A stretch of DNA of 64,000 nt from Canna indica (taxonomy: Eukaryota; Streptophyta; Magnoliopsida; Zingiberales; Cannaceae), in the NCBI GenBank assembly GCA_034359265.1, contig CP136896.1, positions 21,545,501 through 21,609,500 on the forward strand, given 5' to 3'. Below the pieces are notes generated by a model. That model ran no database searches. It saw only the letters and a list, made by a program, of their open reading frames with translations, and was not told the origin of the DNA. Position 1 is the first letter of the stretch, and every line of letters begins with the position of its first letter. This document shows, piece by piece, positions 10,409 through 22,400 of the stretch. The translations under genes and the position numbers were made by a program.

Positions 10409-11227
10409 GGTTTCCACCCGGGGCTCCACCTAGTCATACATGGACATCCACGTCCTTTCTTATCACATGAGATATAATATTACAAGTCCGCCATCTCCGT
10501 GATCGGCTTGGACCCATTTTGGGCCACACCCCTGCGAGAATGTCGGGCGACGTCATCACCTCCACCTGCAATAAATACAAACACGACACACCTCAGATAA
10601 CCTACGTCAGAGGGTCTTTTGCTAGTCCCCCCCTCCTCGGTGTTGAACTTGACCAGGAAAGATATCGAACCAGACCAAACTACTTTGATCCTCAGACAGA
10701 AATATTTGGCACCCACCGTGGGGCCGAGTAAAGCTTACCTCCCCCATAATGGTTGGAACCCTGAGCTACCGCACGCCAAATGGCAACGACCCGATGGCAA
10801 CGATGGTCCGCATCTTGGTAATGCTGAAACAACGATGAGCGACGCTCCGACACCAGCACATCCTCCCCCTGAAGAGCTCCAGCGTCGAATAAATGATTTG
10901 GAGACTGAGAACCAACGACTAACAACCCTAATCGAGATGCTGACACGGTCCCGTGGACAATCCGGCTGACCACGAGCGCTGCCGCTCAGAGCATAGAGAA
11001 AGTAATCACTCCCGAAAGAGGAGACCAATCCTCGTCCTTTGCGACGAGGTCTCCAACACCCCCCGTCCAGGAAAAAATGAAGATCCCAAAGCCAGACAGG
11101 ATGGGACTGCCCTTCCTATCGACGCAGGACTCTTCGCCAAACACATAATGGTGACCCGCCTCTTACCAAGAAGTAGTAAGTTGCCCTACCACCCTGACAC
11201 CTAACAACGTTCATGACCATGATGCTC
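10409..11227 (+). mobile_element. Ty3/gypsy fragment: LTR end, primer site and start of gag
   Basis: Continues the LTR begun at 2192. The LTR ends near 10698 and is followed by a primer-site-like TGGCACCCACCGTGGGG (10707-10723), the style seen in gypsy elements of the Tat group. From about 10749 broken frames encode gag-like protein; 10953-11204 contains LLPRSSKLPYHPDT, resembling the P-x-x-Y-D-G-T-x-D-P capsid start of plant gypsy Gag, but with stops. It ends where copia LTR sequence begins (about 11228). An inverted partner lies at 13775-14634. Confidence 0.65.
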
Positions 11228-11631
11228 TGTAAACCAAATAACCACACTAGAGGGAGGGTGAATAGTGTGTAGCCTAAATACGCTAAGTTCAATTCCGATT
11301 TTTTTTTCTTCAAGTTAGCCTAAGTATGGATTTTTGCTATTTTGAGTTATATGTTTTCAAGATGCAAATACAAATGAGTAATGATTAATACCAAGTAAGA
11401 GTAAAGAGATAAGCAATGCTAACATATAAAATTTAGAGTGGTTTGGCCACACCGCTTACTCCACTACCTTGGTTCATCACCAATGATTTCTAACCTTAAA
11501 TCTTTATAACTTGAATGTTTCTTAAAGAATACAAAGATGACTTATTTCTCAACCTTAGAGGATGTCTCAACTACTATTCCAAAGCAAAACACTCAAAAAT
11601 AAAAAAATCTAGGTGTAACACTACACCACAC
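11228..11631 (-). mobile_element. copia LTR fragment, left part
   Basis: Contains the LTR-end signature CACACTAGAGGGAGGGTG followed by AATAGTGTG, and the ACTCCACTACCTTGG block shared by all copia LTRs in this window. It is separated from its right part (13141 to about 13774) by the Harbinger-like insertion. No matching 5-base duplication was found, so the outer edges are approximate. Confidence 0.6.
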
Positions 11632-11634
11632 TTA

Positions 11635-13137
11635 GGGGGCGTTTGGTTGCCCACAAGTGCAAACACTGCAAAATCTATTTGCATGCAAAAGCAAATGCCC
11701 GCAAATAGATTTTGCAGCTTAGCGTTTGGTTGGCCGCAAATGAAAGTTGCAACTACATTTGCAACTTGCAACTTTTATTTGCGGGCGTTTGGTTGGCCGC
11801 AAATAGAAATTGCAACTTGCATTATTATTTTTAAATATAATAAATTAATATTAAAAACATAACCTCCAATAGAGCATATTCTTTTTCCTTCACAGCAACA
11901 TCATTCAGTGTTATTTAGGTGTCCTGAGCTCTGTTGGCAGGAACACCTCTCACATCTCTTTCTGTCACATATAAATCACATATGTGACAACACATGGAAT
12001 TGGAAACCATACAAATGAAGTAAATACCAAGTCATTGGCAGTTTCTCCTGCTACAAGGAAGAAAGTTGTGAGCTTTTCATTGTATGAGGAGGATACCTCC
12101 ATATGGGGAACAAAAGAACTATACCTTCAGGTTGGTCGGTCTTGGTGTTAATCCTCATGATTACACAATGGGCATTTGCCTTTTACACATATGTACATTT
12201 GGACATGTAGTTCTTCAAAAGTATGGAAGGGGCAGCGAAGCAACCTTTTGCGGAGAGGTCCAGCGTAGTCTTCTGCACGCAATAGTGAGGGGATTGGAGA
12301 GCCCATCGAGAAGATTTGCTCATGTGGGGAGCAGATGTGACAGAGAAGACAAAGAGGAGGAAAAAGGGAATGGGGACTCTGATGCCATGTTCTAAATTAG
12401 GGCTAGTTAAGTTAATAAGGGAAGAAGAAGAATATGAGCTAGTAACAGTTCTTCAATTAGAGAAATATGGGCCAGTAAATAGTTCATCTTGCCAAGCTGC
12501 TACTCGAATGCAATAATCTCAAATAGAATCAGCAACTAGAATATTTCACTTGCCTTGAAGTTGAGAGAGTGAAGTCGAGGGAGCTTCGGGGGCTTCGGGA
12601 GCAATAGTCGAAAGCTTCGAAAGATTCTGGAGCAGGAGCAGTCCGGAGTAGGGCTTCGGGGGAGTAGGAGCAGTTGGTTTTCGAGGAGTCGGGGATGTTC
12701 GTCGGTTTCGGGGGAGTCGAGGTAGAGCAGGAGCAGGAGCAGTCGGGAAGAAGTCAAGGGCGAGATTCGAGGGGTGGAGTCGGGGGCGAGATTAGAGGGC
12801 TAGAGTCGGGAAGAAGTCGAGGGCGATAGTCGAGGGCTCGGGGAAGAAATCGAGGGCTGCAGGCATCAGGCGAGGGATGGAGTCAGGAGTCGGGAAGAAG
12901 TCGGGGGCTGCAGCATCGCGCATAAGGAGTCTGGATGTTAACAACGCCCTCTTCTTGCAGGCTGCAAGTGAGTGTTGCAGGCCTTTGGGCCTGCAGCCTA
13001 TTTTGTAGCCTGCAAATGCAGACTACAAATACAAAATGCTGCAATTAGACTAATTGCAGGCAACCAAACAAATATGGGGTTATGAATGCTGCAAACTAGT
13101 TGCCTGCAAGTCCAATTGCAGGCAACCAAACAACCCC
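11635..13137. mobile_element. PIF/Harbinger-like non-autonomous element, 1503 bp
   Basis: Flanked by TTA on both sides (11632-11634, 13138-13140). The ends are imperfect inverted repeats: GGGGGCGTTTGGTTGCC at the left against GGGGTTGTTTGGTTGCC reverse-complemented from the right. The terminal motif GTTTGGTTG(G/C)C is repeated inside both ends (about 11721, 11785, and 13060). The middle has an open frame at 12084-12395 with no recognised domain, and a GC-rich minisatellite at about 12565-12930. No transposase was found. Confidence 0.7.
12565..12930. repeat. GC-rich minisatellite built on GTCG(A/G)GGGC / AGTCGGGAAGAAGTCG
   Basis: Degenerate units such as AGTCGGGAAGAAGTCGAGGG recur several times with gaps. 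It lies inside the Harbinger-like element and contrasts strongly with its AT-rich surroundings. Confidence 0.6.
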
Positions 13138-13140
13138 TTA

Positions 13141-13774
13141 ACAACTTGCAATGAGAAGCAAATAAGAAACAAAATACAAGTAAATGAGCTATAAATTAAA
13201 ACAAACTCAAATGAGTTCCTCCAAGTTGCCTCATAGTACTCCAAGGCCTCAAGATGATGTAGAAATTTAGATTGAATGCTTGAAATGGAGTTTTGAAGAC
13301 TTTGACAATGAGAAATTGAGGTTTGCACTTTGAATAACTCTTTAAGGCTCAAGAGAATATTTGATAGCTCAATAAAATAGTTGAGAACCTTAGGAAGGGA
13401 GTTTTGGGTGTATTTATAGAGTTTGTATTAGGGCATGAAAGAAAAGAGCCGTTGGGAGCATTTTGAAAATTTTGGATAGTTTTACTGGTTGGGGGCATTC
13501 TGGGAATTCTGAATAGTTTGGAGGTTTCTAGCCTATCAATGCTTATTTAATTTCTTAACTTAGGTTAACGATTTCCAAAAATTCTTTAAAAATATATATT
13601 TAACTTATTTTTACCTAACGAATAATTATCGAGACTTTTGATGATAATAAAATATCTAAATTACGTAGCCCTCCAAGGAGCCCCTATGCTTTGAAATTTT
13701 TAGGGTCATTTTTTTATTTTTCTGGTTTTCAAGTTTTCGGGGTCCGAGTTTCAATTTTTGGTATGTTTGGCTTT
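13141..13774 (-). mobile_element. copia LTR fragment, right part
   Basis: Continues 11228-11631 after the Harbinger insertion. It has a minus-strand TATAAATA (about 13415) and the block TTTTTACCTAACGAATAATTATCG, which matches the solo LTR at 46517-48127 (near 47738). Unlike the other LTRs, its TATA box has no complementary flanking arms. The right edge against the inverted gypsy fragment is approximate. Confidence 0.55.
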
Positions 13775-14634
13775 GGGATATTCGTCTTTTCCTGGACGGG
13801 GTGTGTTGGACCTCGTCGCGAAGGACGGGGACCGGTCTCCTATTCCCGGAGTGATTGCTTTCTCCAAGCTCTGTGCGACAACGCTCGTGGTCAGTTGGGA
13901 GTTATCCACGGGACCGTGTCAGCATCTCGATTCGGGCAGTTAGCCGTTGGTTTTCAACCTCCAAATTGTTTATTCGACGCTAGGGCTCTTCGATGAGAGG
14001 ATGGGCTGGTGCCGGAGCATCACTCCTCGCTGTTTCAGCATTACCAGCCCGTAGTTGATCATCGTCGTCGGGTCGTTGCTGTTGGCGTGCGGCGGCGGTC
14101 ACTTGGCTCCGGGTTTTCAACAATTACAGAGGAGGTAATACTCGGCCTAACGGTGGGCGCTAAATTTTCCTTCCTGAGGATCAAAGTAATTTGGTCTGGT
14201 TTAGTGTCTCTCATGGTTAGGTTCAACAGGGGGGCTGCAAAAGATAGTTTGGCGCTCAAGTTAGTGGGACTCCAAGGTGGAGATAATAAAATTGGAACTT
14301 AGGGTTACGTGAGGCGTGTCGCGTCTGTATTTATTGTAGGTGGAGATGACGGTGTCGCCCGATAATCTCGCGAGGATGTTGCTCATAATGGATTGAGGCT
14401 GATTCCGGAGATGGCAGGCTTGTAATGGCATATTCCTCATTATAAGAAAGGACGTGGATGTTCATGTATGATCGGGTGGGATCCCGGGTGGAGCCATTCA
14501 GTCTGACACAAATCTAGTCTAGGAGTGTGGTTGGGTGGAGCCCTCAGGCGGGGCCTGCTTAGTTCGGCTTGAGGTAAATTATAGGACGTTGCTAGGTCTG
14601 ATTCGATCGGGCCCAATAGTTCTAGTCCAGTCCA
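13775..14634 (-). mobile_element. inverted Ty3/gypsy fragment: LTR, primer site, start of gag
   Basis: Reverse complement of the fragment at 2192-2269 plus 10409-11098. Shared landmarks are the LTR start TGGACTGGACTAG (14634), the ACATCCACGTCCTTTCTTAT block (about 14450), the primer-like GCGCCCACCGTTAGGCC (14144-14160 on the plus strand) and the gag-side block GACGAGGTC...CCCGTCCAGGAAAA. The copies are diverged by substitutions and indels. The pair points inward with about 2.7 kb between. Confidence 0.6.
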
Positions 14635-15171
14635 ATTTATAACATTGCATAAGAATATAAAAATTAAATTATTAAATTAACTTTAATAATCGCATATCTA
14701 AAATAAATAATTATTATTTTATTACTAAATATTACTTTAATAATTATTATTTTTGAAGATTTAATTAATTTTATGATAATAAAATAAATAATAGTTTTTA
14801 TCATTTTAAATTAATAAATTATTTTATATTAATCCATATTTTTATTACGTTGTTATTCATTAGAATAGATTTTAATATAATTTATTATATTTTAGAAGGG
14901 TATTTTAGTCATTTCTCTCTCAATTACTTGTCTATTTCTTATGCTAAACAAACAAACAAATATGATTTATTGTCTATTTCATTCCTTACATATTCCTATT
15001 CCTTATGATTTTATTTCATCCAATCAAATACACTTCAAATTTTCATTTACAAAACTTATAATCCCTTTTATAGAACAATCAAATTGTTGGATAAAATTAC
15101 ACACTACATAGGTGTTTAATCATACCACATGAGTGCACGGAATTACACCATAAATAGGTAAATCTAATCCA
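14635..15171. other. AT-rich sequence, nothing recognised
   Basis: Very AT-rich (AATAATTATT runs) with no coding frame and no terminal repeats found. Confidence 0.3.
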
Positions 15172-15174
15172 TAA

Positions 15175-15388
15175 TGGTTCATTTGCTTTAGTGAATAGAA
15201 TTGGATAGGATATGATATCAAATGATGGAGTATTGAATAAGATTTTTTTTAATCCGGTATACACTAGATATAATATCATATTTATATTCTTTTAATCCTA
15301 TTTTCTTTTAATCCATGCACCAAACAAGCAAATGGTATAAATTTATTTCTAATCATATTCATCTCTATCCTATGAAACAAATATGCCC
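15175..15388 (-). mobile_element. Tourist/Harbinger-type MITE, 214 bp
   Basis: Flanked by TAA on both sides (15172-15174 and 15389-15391). The ends are TGGTTCATTTGCTTTAG and, reverse-complemented from the right, GGGCATATTTGTTTCATAG. A second family member in the opposite orientation lies at 40591-40788, also with TAA duplications. Long internal stretches match (for example GATATTATATC and TTTGATATCATATC). Confidence 0.75.
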
Positions 15389-15396
15389 TAATTACT

Positions 15397-16034
15397 TGAG
15401 ACTTGTATCGAACCTCAAACTTTAAAGACTTAAAACAAATTAGCATATGCAAAATGGGTCCAACTACAAGGTGACCTTCCTCGTGTAAGGCCCTAACCTT
15501 TTTCGGTGTACTAGGCTTTATCTCTCCTATCAATTCAATGTTACTCCTTATAGTTTTCACATGGCTTCGATTCTTGTGGCAAGTTGCGGGACAAATAATG
15601 TTCAATTAAGCTCATTTTTGATCCTCACCTCCTATTTTGCAAGGATGACTTTTCATATAATAAGAATTATTTAATTTTATTTGAGTATATTTTAGTTAAA
15701 AATATAAGTTTCTCAGTAAAAAAAATTTATATCAAACAAGATAATTTTATTTAAGGATATTTTAATTAAAAATATAACTTTAAATACATAGGGACTTTAA
15801 TCTAACCTCAAACTTTAAAGACTTAAAATAAATTAACATATGCAAAGTGTTAAATGCCCATGTATGCCAATTGCCAAATCTCCCAAATGGGTTCAACTAC
15901 AAGGTGGTGTTCCTCATGTAAGGCCCGCAACCTTTTTCAGTGTACTAGGCTTTCTCTCTCGTGTCAATTCGATGTTACCTCCTTATAATGTTCACGTGGC
16001 TTTGATTCTTGTAACGAGTTGCGGGACTATCTTC
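15397..16034. repeat. diverged tandem duplication, unit about 200-230 bp
   Basis: The segment about 15397-15590 is repeated at about 15790-16034. Shared blocks are CCTCAAACTTTAAAGACTTAAAA, the CAACTACAAGGTG region, GTGTACTAGGCTTT and CAAGTTGCGGGAC / CGAGTTGCGGGAC. No coding sequence is supported in either copy. Confidence 0.7.
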
Positions 16035-16386
16035 ATTTGGCTTTGGTTTTTTATTGAAATGATGATGGTGTAGGATAGTACCGGCTCAAGCAACTATAAA
16101 GAAACAAGGAAAAGACCCAAAGATAAGCCTAAGATTCATGCCATAATGAGAAATATGCATGGAACTATGGGGAATTAAAGAAATTTGTATGAAGCAATCG
16201 AAAACAAAATCAACTTGATGAGATGAACCCTAGAACAAAATCAGCCACAATGATGAAATTTGACTCACAATCTCCACTCACATCAGTCATCCTTTGACCA
16301 TGCTTAACTATTGTTGGTTCCAAATAAAATTTTCTCACTTCAAAATCAATAGTATAAGAAATAGTACTCACACACACTGCTCGATA

Positions 16387-17169
16387 TAGAGATGACAATG
16401 TGCTTATGCCCGCTCTGATTACCCTTCAGGCTATGCACGATATAAAAGGGTGGTCAACATTAGCGATGAAAATAGGTTAGGCGGCCTGCCAGAGGCCTGT
16501 GTGCAGCCTGTGTTTGGCCTATTTTAGAACAAACAAGCTCAGATTTTGAAATATGTATATTTTTCTTATCAAGCCAGGCCCAGACTCAATTTAAAGCCTA
16601 TTGAGCTTGACAAGCCGACCTAGGCCTGTTAAGGTGGTGCCAACCTAGGCCTGTTAAAGTAGTGTATATATAAATATATAATATTATTATAAACCAATTT
16701 TATATTAGAAGTAGGTTTTATAAATAGATTTTATTTTGGAAGCAAACTTCATAAACAAGCCACAGGCCATGCCAGTTCAAGCCAAAATTTAAGTCTAACA
16801 AGCCACATGCTCAGGCCAATGTTTTACTATATAGGCCTGGCCTGACCTGTTTCCAACCCTAATCAGCATAGCACGTGGCCTGCCTCTTTAGGCTCGGCAC
16901 CCTAGGACAAGTTGCCTTGCTAAGGTGTGTGGGACACACTTCCAAGCCAGGCATGACACTCGTGTCGTGCTAGTCACAACCCCAAATCCGAGCATAATCC
17001 GAGTCATGCTTGGCACGATCCACATGCCCAACGAAGGAGCCCAACTCATAAGGGCATGATCAAGCCATGCTCAGCCTAGCACGAATAGTGGTCGGCTCGT
17101 GCCAAACACGACTCTATTCGCGCTGGGTTTGTGCAGCCCATGGGCCAATCCAATCCATTGTCACCTCTA
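16387..17169. mobile_element. hAT-like MITE (783 bp including a nested element)
   Basis: Ends TAGAGATGACAATG (16387) and, reverse-complemented from 17169, TAGAGGTGACAATG: 13 of 14 positions agree. Flanks are the 8-base GCTCGATA (16379-16386) and GCTTAATA (17170-17177), differing by two transitions, as expected for an old hAT target duplication. A second hAT-like element sits inside at 16461-16861. Confidence 0.6.
16461..16861. mobile_element. nested hAT-like MITE, 401 bp
   Basis: Ends TAGCGATGAAAATAGG and, from the right, TAGGGTTGGAAACAGG, both followed by GT(T/C)AGGC. Possible 8-base duplication GTCAACAT / ATCAGCAT agrees at 6 positions. Many AGGCCTG motifs occur just inside both ends. Confidence 0.5.
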
Positions 17170-17177
17170 GCTTAATA

Positions 17178-20100
17178 TATAGAGGATTAGTTCATTGTTA
17201 ATTAACTTGAAGTTTAGAAACAACAAACTCCACCACATATATTTAAATTATAATTTCATTGTATTTTATAATGGATGTATATACATAGGCCTAGGTACAT
17301 AATACCTGGAACATTTGAGTGTCAATTATGAGAATGAAAATACAAAAAAAAAAAAAAATTGCAAACAGTTACATGTATATGTAACTTCAATATCTGAGCT
17401 GAAATGATTGTGATTAAAGGTGTGATCAGGATTAAATGAATGAGTAGATAAATACGTGAGAAACAAAAACTTAATTAAATTAATGTCTTACTTATAACTA
17501 ATTATATTTATGCTTAAAGATTTAATCCATTAAAAAAAATCATATAGGCTTAATTATTTTTCTTAGTAGTCTTCCTTCAACAGCTTATTCACATTGAAGC
17601 TTTCTGCTGCTGGTGTTATATCACATCACTTTTTAATTTCAAAAGGTACTGAATAGCCACATGTTGTTCTATATGTATTTTATGAGAGAAATAGACAAAA
17701 AGATCAGACAGATGGTAGGTCAAAATTTACACCCAACTGTTGTAGTTGAGAAAAAACATGTGATCTATGAATGTAACTAATAGAAGCAAAGATAAGTTTG
17801 GCTCAACACCAAAGAAATTAAGGCTTTCATCTTCAAGAAAATGAAATTAAAAGAATAGTCCAAGTTTCTTGATGTTTGATTAACAGAGTGAATCAGTGTT
17901 CCAGTAAGTTTATACATTAAGCTAATTATTACAAGTGTCCCTTTGTAACAGAAGACAATGATACAAGCATACCTTCCAACTCTGGAAATTGTAGCATCAA
18001 TGGGAGGATTATCACCAACTCCTAAACATTAGTAAAACCCAACGTAGAATTGCAACTTTTACATGGCTTCATAAACAAGAGGAAGGGTAAGACGTGGATT
18101 AATTGATAGGTCAACAAGAAAGGCCCTTTTGCACCTTCAATAACTTAGCACAATGGGAGCCATTATCATCCACCAAGCGATAAAAATGCATTATTAAGCC
18201 TTCAATAACAGAAATGGCCAACAACATCAATGCTCCGCTTACAGCAACTCTCTGCACCATGGTTTGGGCATCACTTCAGTGCTTGCCTTCATTTACTTTC
18301 TCTACTCAGAAATTGCCACCGCTTGAACAAGATTTGATGCAGAAAGATACTGTATTGGCATATATAGAAACACCAAGTAATTTTCAGAACCATTGGTCAA
18401 GATCACAATTTTTCAGAAAAAAGAAAAATATAGCAGAAATTTAGTGCGAAATGGTGCTATATACCTGGTTGAATGAGGGGTGTATTCCAAGGGGCTATAT
18501 AAGATCTTTTTCAAGTATAAGGGGTGTAGTACAATTAGGTGTATGCTTAGTTTAGTCAAAGTAGAAAAGGCACACAATTTAGGTGGCAACAGACCGACTC
18601 AGCCCAAGGGCTGCACGAAAAACCCTGATCCTGGCCATGTCAGACAAGTGTGGGCACTATTTGTGCTAGGTCAGACACAGCCTAGCCTGGTCAAGCCCAA
18701 TGGGTGGGCCGGGCTCGTTCCTTGGGCACATGAACTCCAACAATCTGAGCACCCAATCTGTGGAGGCCCCCCCTCCCCCCACCCAAAAAAACAACTATAT
18801 ACCATGGGTAATTAGGTCAGAATTAGTTTTTTTACTAATTTACCATCTCAATACCAAGAGTTAATAGGTCAAATTTAGTTTTTTACTAATTCGCCCTCCC
18901 AATAGCTATAAAATGGTTACTCATAAAATGGTTTAGTTTATATTTAATATTATTATCGTAATTTTTATTTGTTATTTATTTTCTAATGAGCGGATACAGA
19001 GATTTACATTTAAAGTTGGTCCCACACGTACGAAGGCATGCTCACAACCAACGAAGAAACTAAGGGACCAACTTATGGGAAGAAAAAAAGTGTTGCTCAT
19101 TCCTAAAAACTGATGGCACTGTTAAAAATGCCTAATATAAAATATGTGAACTGACCATCTTCTATGTCATGCAAAAAGGCTAGACGCTAAGGTAACACAA
19201 GCTCAACAACTTTTAAATTTCTTCCAATTTAACAACGTTCACATAAAAGCATATAATCATGAATTACAACGTAGAAAGCTTGCAAAATTAATTGTTATAT
19301 TCACAAACTCTAATCATATTTAGGAAAAAATTTATAATTTTTTTATGTTCCTTTGCTGGGTTTGGGCTTGACCATAATTTAGGAACTTAGGTGGGCCTTT
19401 TTAGAAAATTGTATGATTAATGAATTGTCTGTTAATGGATTCGGGGTGGAACTCAAACCCGTTAATGGATGTTTAAATCCCCGTGTTAGAGCTACTGATT
19501 GCCTCAGTTTCGGTGCCCTAACGATGCAAATGTGAGAGCACTATTGAATTGGTGAGCACTTTCGGTTTCAGTGCCCTAACAATACAACCTTAGAGTTATT
19601 GTTCATGTTACTTATTTACACATTGAATAAAGGATAGATGTGCATTTGGTTCTAATGATGCATGAATATGATATGGACTTCCACCCCTAGACATATTTTT
19701 GGACTCATTAAGTATGGGTAATGACACTAGTGATCAATATTTACACTTGGGGTTCAAGTGTATGACATCAAGGTGTGATGCCCTATGGGCTACCCTTTAG
19801 AGCAGTTGTACCTCTTGCTAGAGCGGACTTGAGGTACCACTCTCCAGGTGTGAGAGTATGAGGGAAACCCAAATTGTCTATCCTCGCTCTTGATTGGGTT
19901 ACTTGGTCCCTATTGATATGTAGGTTCAAATTTAATAGACATGGAGTTATGGTAATTGTACAGACATAAATGATATTTGATGTAGCCAACTATGAATTCA
20001 TTGCATAGTATCTGGATACCCCAATAGCATCATGACAAATTGAGAAATATTACTCAACTTTCTATTAATTTTTTCTACAATTTTATTTCAAACCCTTGAG

Positions 20101-20480
20101 TGTGACGACTGGTGGAGACTGTGGAGTCCTTGGACAGTTAGTATCCTTGTGGAGATACCCATAGCGCATCATCTTAGATGTCTTTTCTCATATTTCACTT
20201 TCAGACTTAATGTTAAACTTTCTTTCGTTATGGACTAGGTATGATGACTAGTTTTGTTATGTTATCTTATAAACTACTCTTGTTTGATCTTTGAAATTGA
20301 CATGGAGTTAATTGCTTATTCAGTTAATGAAGTTTGACTTGTTCCACTTTTTTATACTTGGTTAGTAGGCTGCAAAACCCTTTTTTGTGATATCATTGTT
20401 ATTGTCTTCCTAGTTGTGTTCTTGTGTTATGTAGTCCTAGGTGATATACTCCATTCGCTGATAAATCCTAGATGAGCATA
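17178..20480. other. intergenic, no gene recognised
   Basis: Contents seen: an A-run at 17345; a GGCC/AGCCC-rich patch at 18580-18760 resembling a hAT-like end (TAGGTGGCAACAGACC); a roughly 75-base direct duplication at 18811-18898 built on AATT(T)AGTTTTTTACTAATT; and a GC-moderate block at 19380-20160 that looks retrotransposon-derived, for which no LTR edge, primer site or domain could be established. Confidence 0.3.
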
Positions 20481-20789
20481 ATATTAATTGTTCACAATGA
20501 ATTCCCTTTTATTTTTGATTTTGATGAACAAAAGAGAAAATATAATTAAAAGTTTTCAAATTAATATATCAAAAATTACTTTGACATCCTTGCACTACTA
20601 ATTCTTATATTGTGTTACTGCACATTGAATTGATGATATTTTTTAGAAAAATAATTAGTTTTAAACTTTTAAGTTTCTATATAATTCTACTACTATCTTT
20701 TTGTTATTACTTCTATTACTTCTTTTTATGGTTTAAAGGATATAATTAATTTTGAAAATGTTAGTAGTTGAAAATTCCTTCTCTTAAAC

Positions 20790-21570
20790 AATTGTTTGAT
20801 CGTATATTTGATGATAAATTATTTCCTATTCGTTGTGTTTGTCATTTACTTAATATGTACCTAATTGTGTTTCGGATGATCTAAAATTAGTTAATTTACA
20901 TATAGAAAAAATTAGATATATGCATCGTTCAAAATTAAGAATATAAGAACTTAAAAAATTATGTCAATCTTTTGGTAGAAAGCATGAAAAAAATTTCAAG
21001 AATAATATTATCACCAAACAATTGAATCTAGTTTGTCATATAATAATATTCTTATCATTTTTTTACAATAAAAGGATGAAAACATGCTTGGTAACTAAAT
21101 CACTTGCGCACTTTAATGAAATTCTAAGTTATTTAATAAAGCTAACAATACACTTCCCCATGTTTATTATCCCACTAGTTATTTAGCTTTTTTTTATATA
21201 ATTAACATTAGTGAAATATTTTTATATAGAAATAATTACTTGTTTAAAGATATAATTATTCAATGAAAAGTAAATTTAAAAAGTATTAGTTGGTTATATC
21301 TAATTTGTATTGTTTAACATTATACTTAGATACTAAAATGAAATTAAACTAATGTAAAAATGATGTTAGAACATTATTATGAAAATATGCAATTAAATAC
21401 AAATGATGAAGAAAAGAGACATGATATCTCATATTTATTGTATAATATGTATACTATTTATGAAACAAATTTTGACAATATACATAAATCAAGACCTTCC
21501 TCATTTAGATTAGGGTCCGCATATGGAGATGAAATTACTACTAAATATGTTGCCAATTGGTCATAAGAAA
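20790..21570 (+). pseudogene. decayed hAT-family transposase fragment
   Basis: A broken plus-strand frame reads FPIRCVCHLLN, then after a one-base shift DDLKLVNLHIEKIRYMHRSK and ELKKLC. This matches the order of the plant hAT core (R-C-x-A-H-x-L-N-L-I-V, then the I-R-x-x-R-x-S/x-R helix and the K-x-C segment). A further frame at 21360-21566 could be the region before the dimerisation domain. Frameshifts and stops throughout make it non-functional. Recognition is by motif order only; a profile search is needed for certainty. Confidence 0.45.
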
Positions 21571-22400
21571 AAAAATTACCGTATAAAAAGATAATTTATT
21601 TAAACTACTAGTTATGTTAACGGTGAAAATCACAAACAAAAATATATCATGTGATTTCCATCATGACATGTGATCTACCATGCTTACTTCTATAGTAACC
21701 TCAAACTCAAAATCTTGTTTTAGTACAAGAAACAAGATTTTAAATAAAAGGAGTCGAATAAATGCACATACCATAGAAATGTGCATGTGCTTTAAGAATT
21801 GTTCAGATGTTGAAGATAGATTATAAGACAAAAAAAGGACATGATACATTTTCATCGTTATAAGACGAGAAAACTCAAGCTAATAAGATAGCTAGTCTAA
21901 TTCGAAGTTAGAATTGCAAAAAATTTAATATTTATTAAAAGATCATAAAATAACTACGTAGTAAAATTTTTAATGTTGTACTTTGTATAGCAAGTTAATC
22001 TTTGGTAATTATGTAATATTGTAATACTCTTAATAATTATATTAATCAACATAAAAATTATTTTAATAATTCTTAAAAGCTGGCAATCCAACCCACTGAT
22101 GTAACCAGTGAATCCGAGCTTGGCCAGGTCCATTACCGATTTGGTTTTCAACGCATTGGGTACAGATTTCTATTAAAACTAACAAGACTAAAAATACTTA
22201 GTTGAAATTATGTTCACCGTCCAAAGGTGAATATTCAACTGAGACCTGCTATCCTCAAAGTAACTAGGAAAATAATGGCATTGACCGTGATAGGAAGAAT
22301 AGTAAGAATTAAGAGCAAGTGTTACAGTTAATTGACTACGTTTAACCTCAAGGTCTTACCAATATTCCCATCATCTGAAACTACATAATCAGCATTTTGA
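21571..22400. other. intergenic / TAF5 3' flank
   Basis: No coding frame supported. It includes the 3' UTR of TAF5 (minus strand, below 22401). No unambiguous AATAAA signal was seen just downstream of the stop. Confidence 0.4.

Noticed and set aside
11228..13774. Considered as one complete solo LTR with the Harbinger insertion
   Set aside because: No 5-base duplication was found at its ends and the right edge lacks a clear terminus, so it is listed as a fragment.
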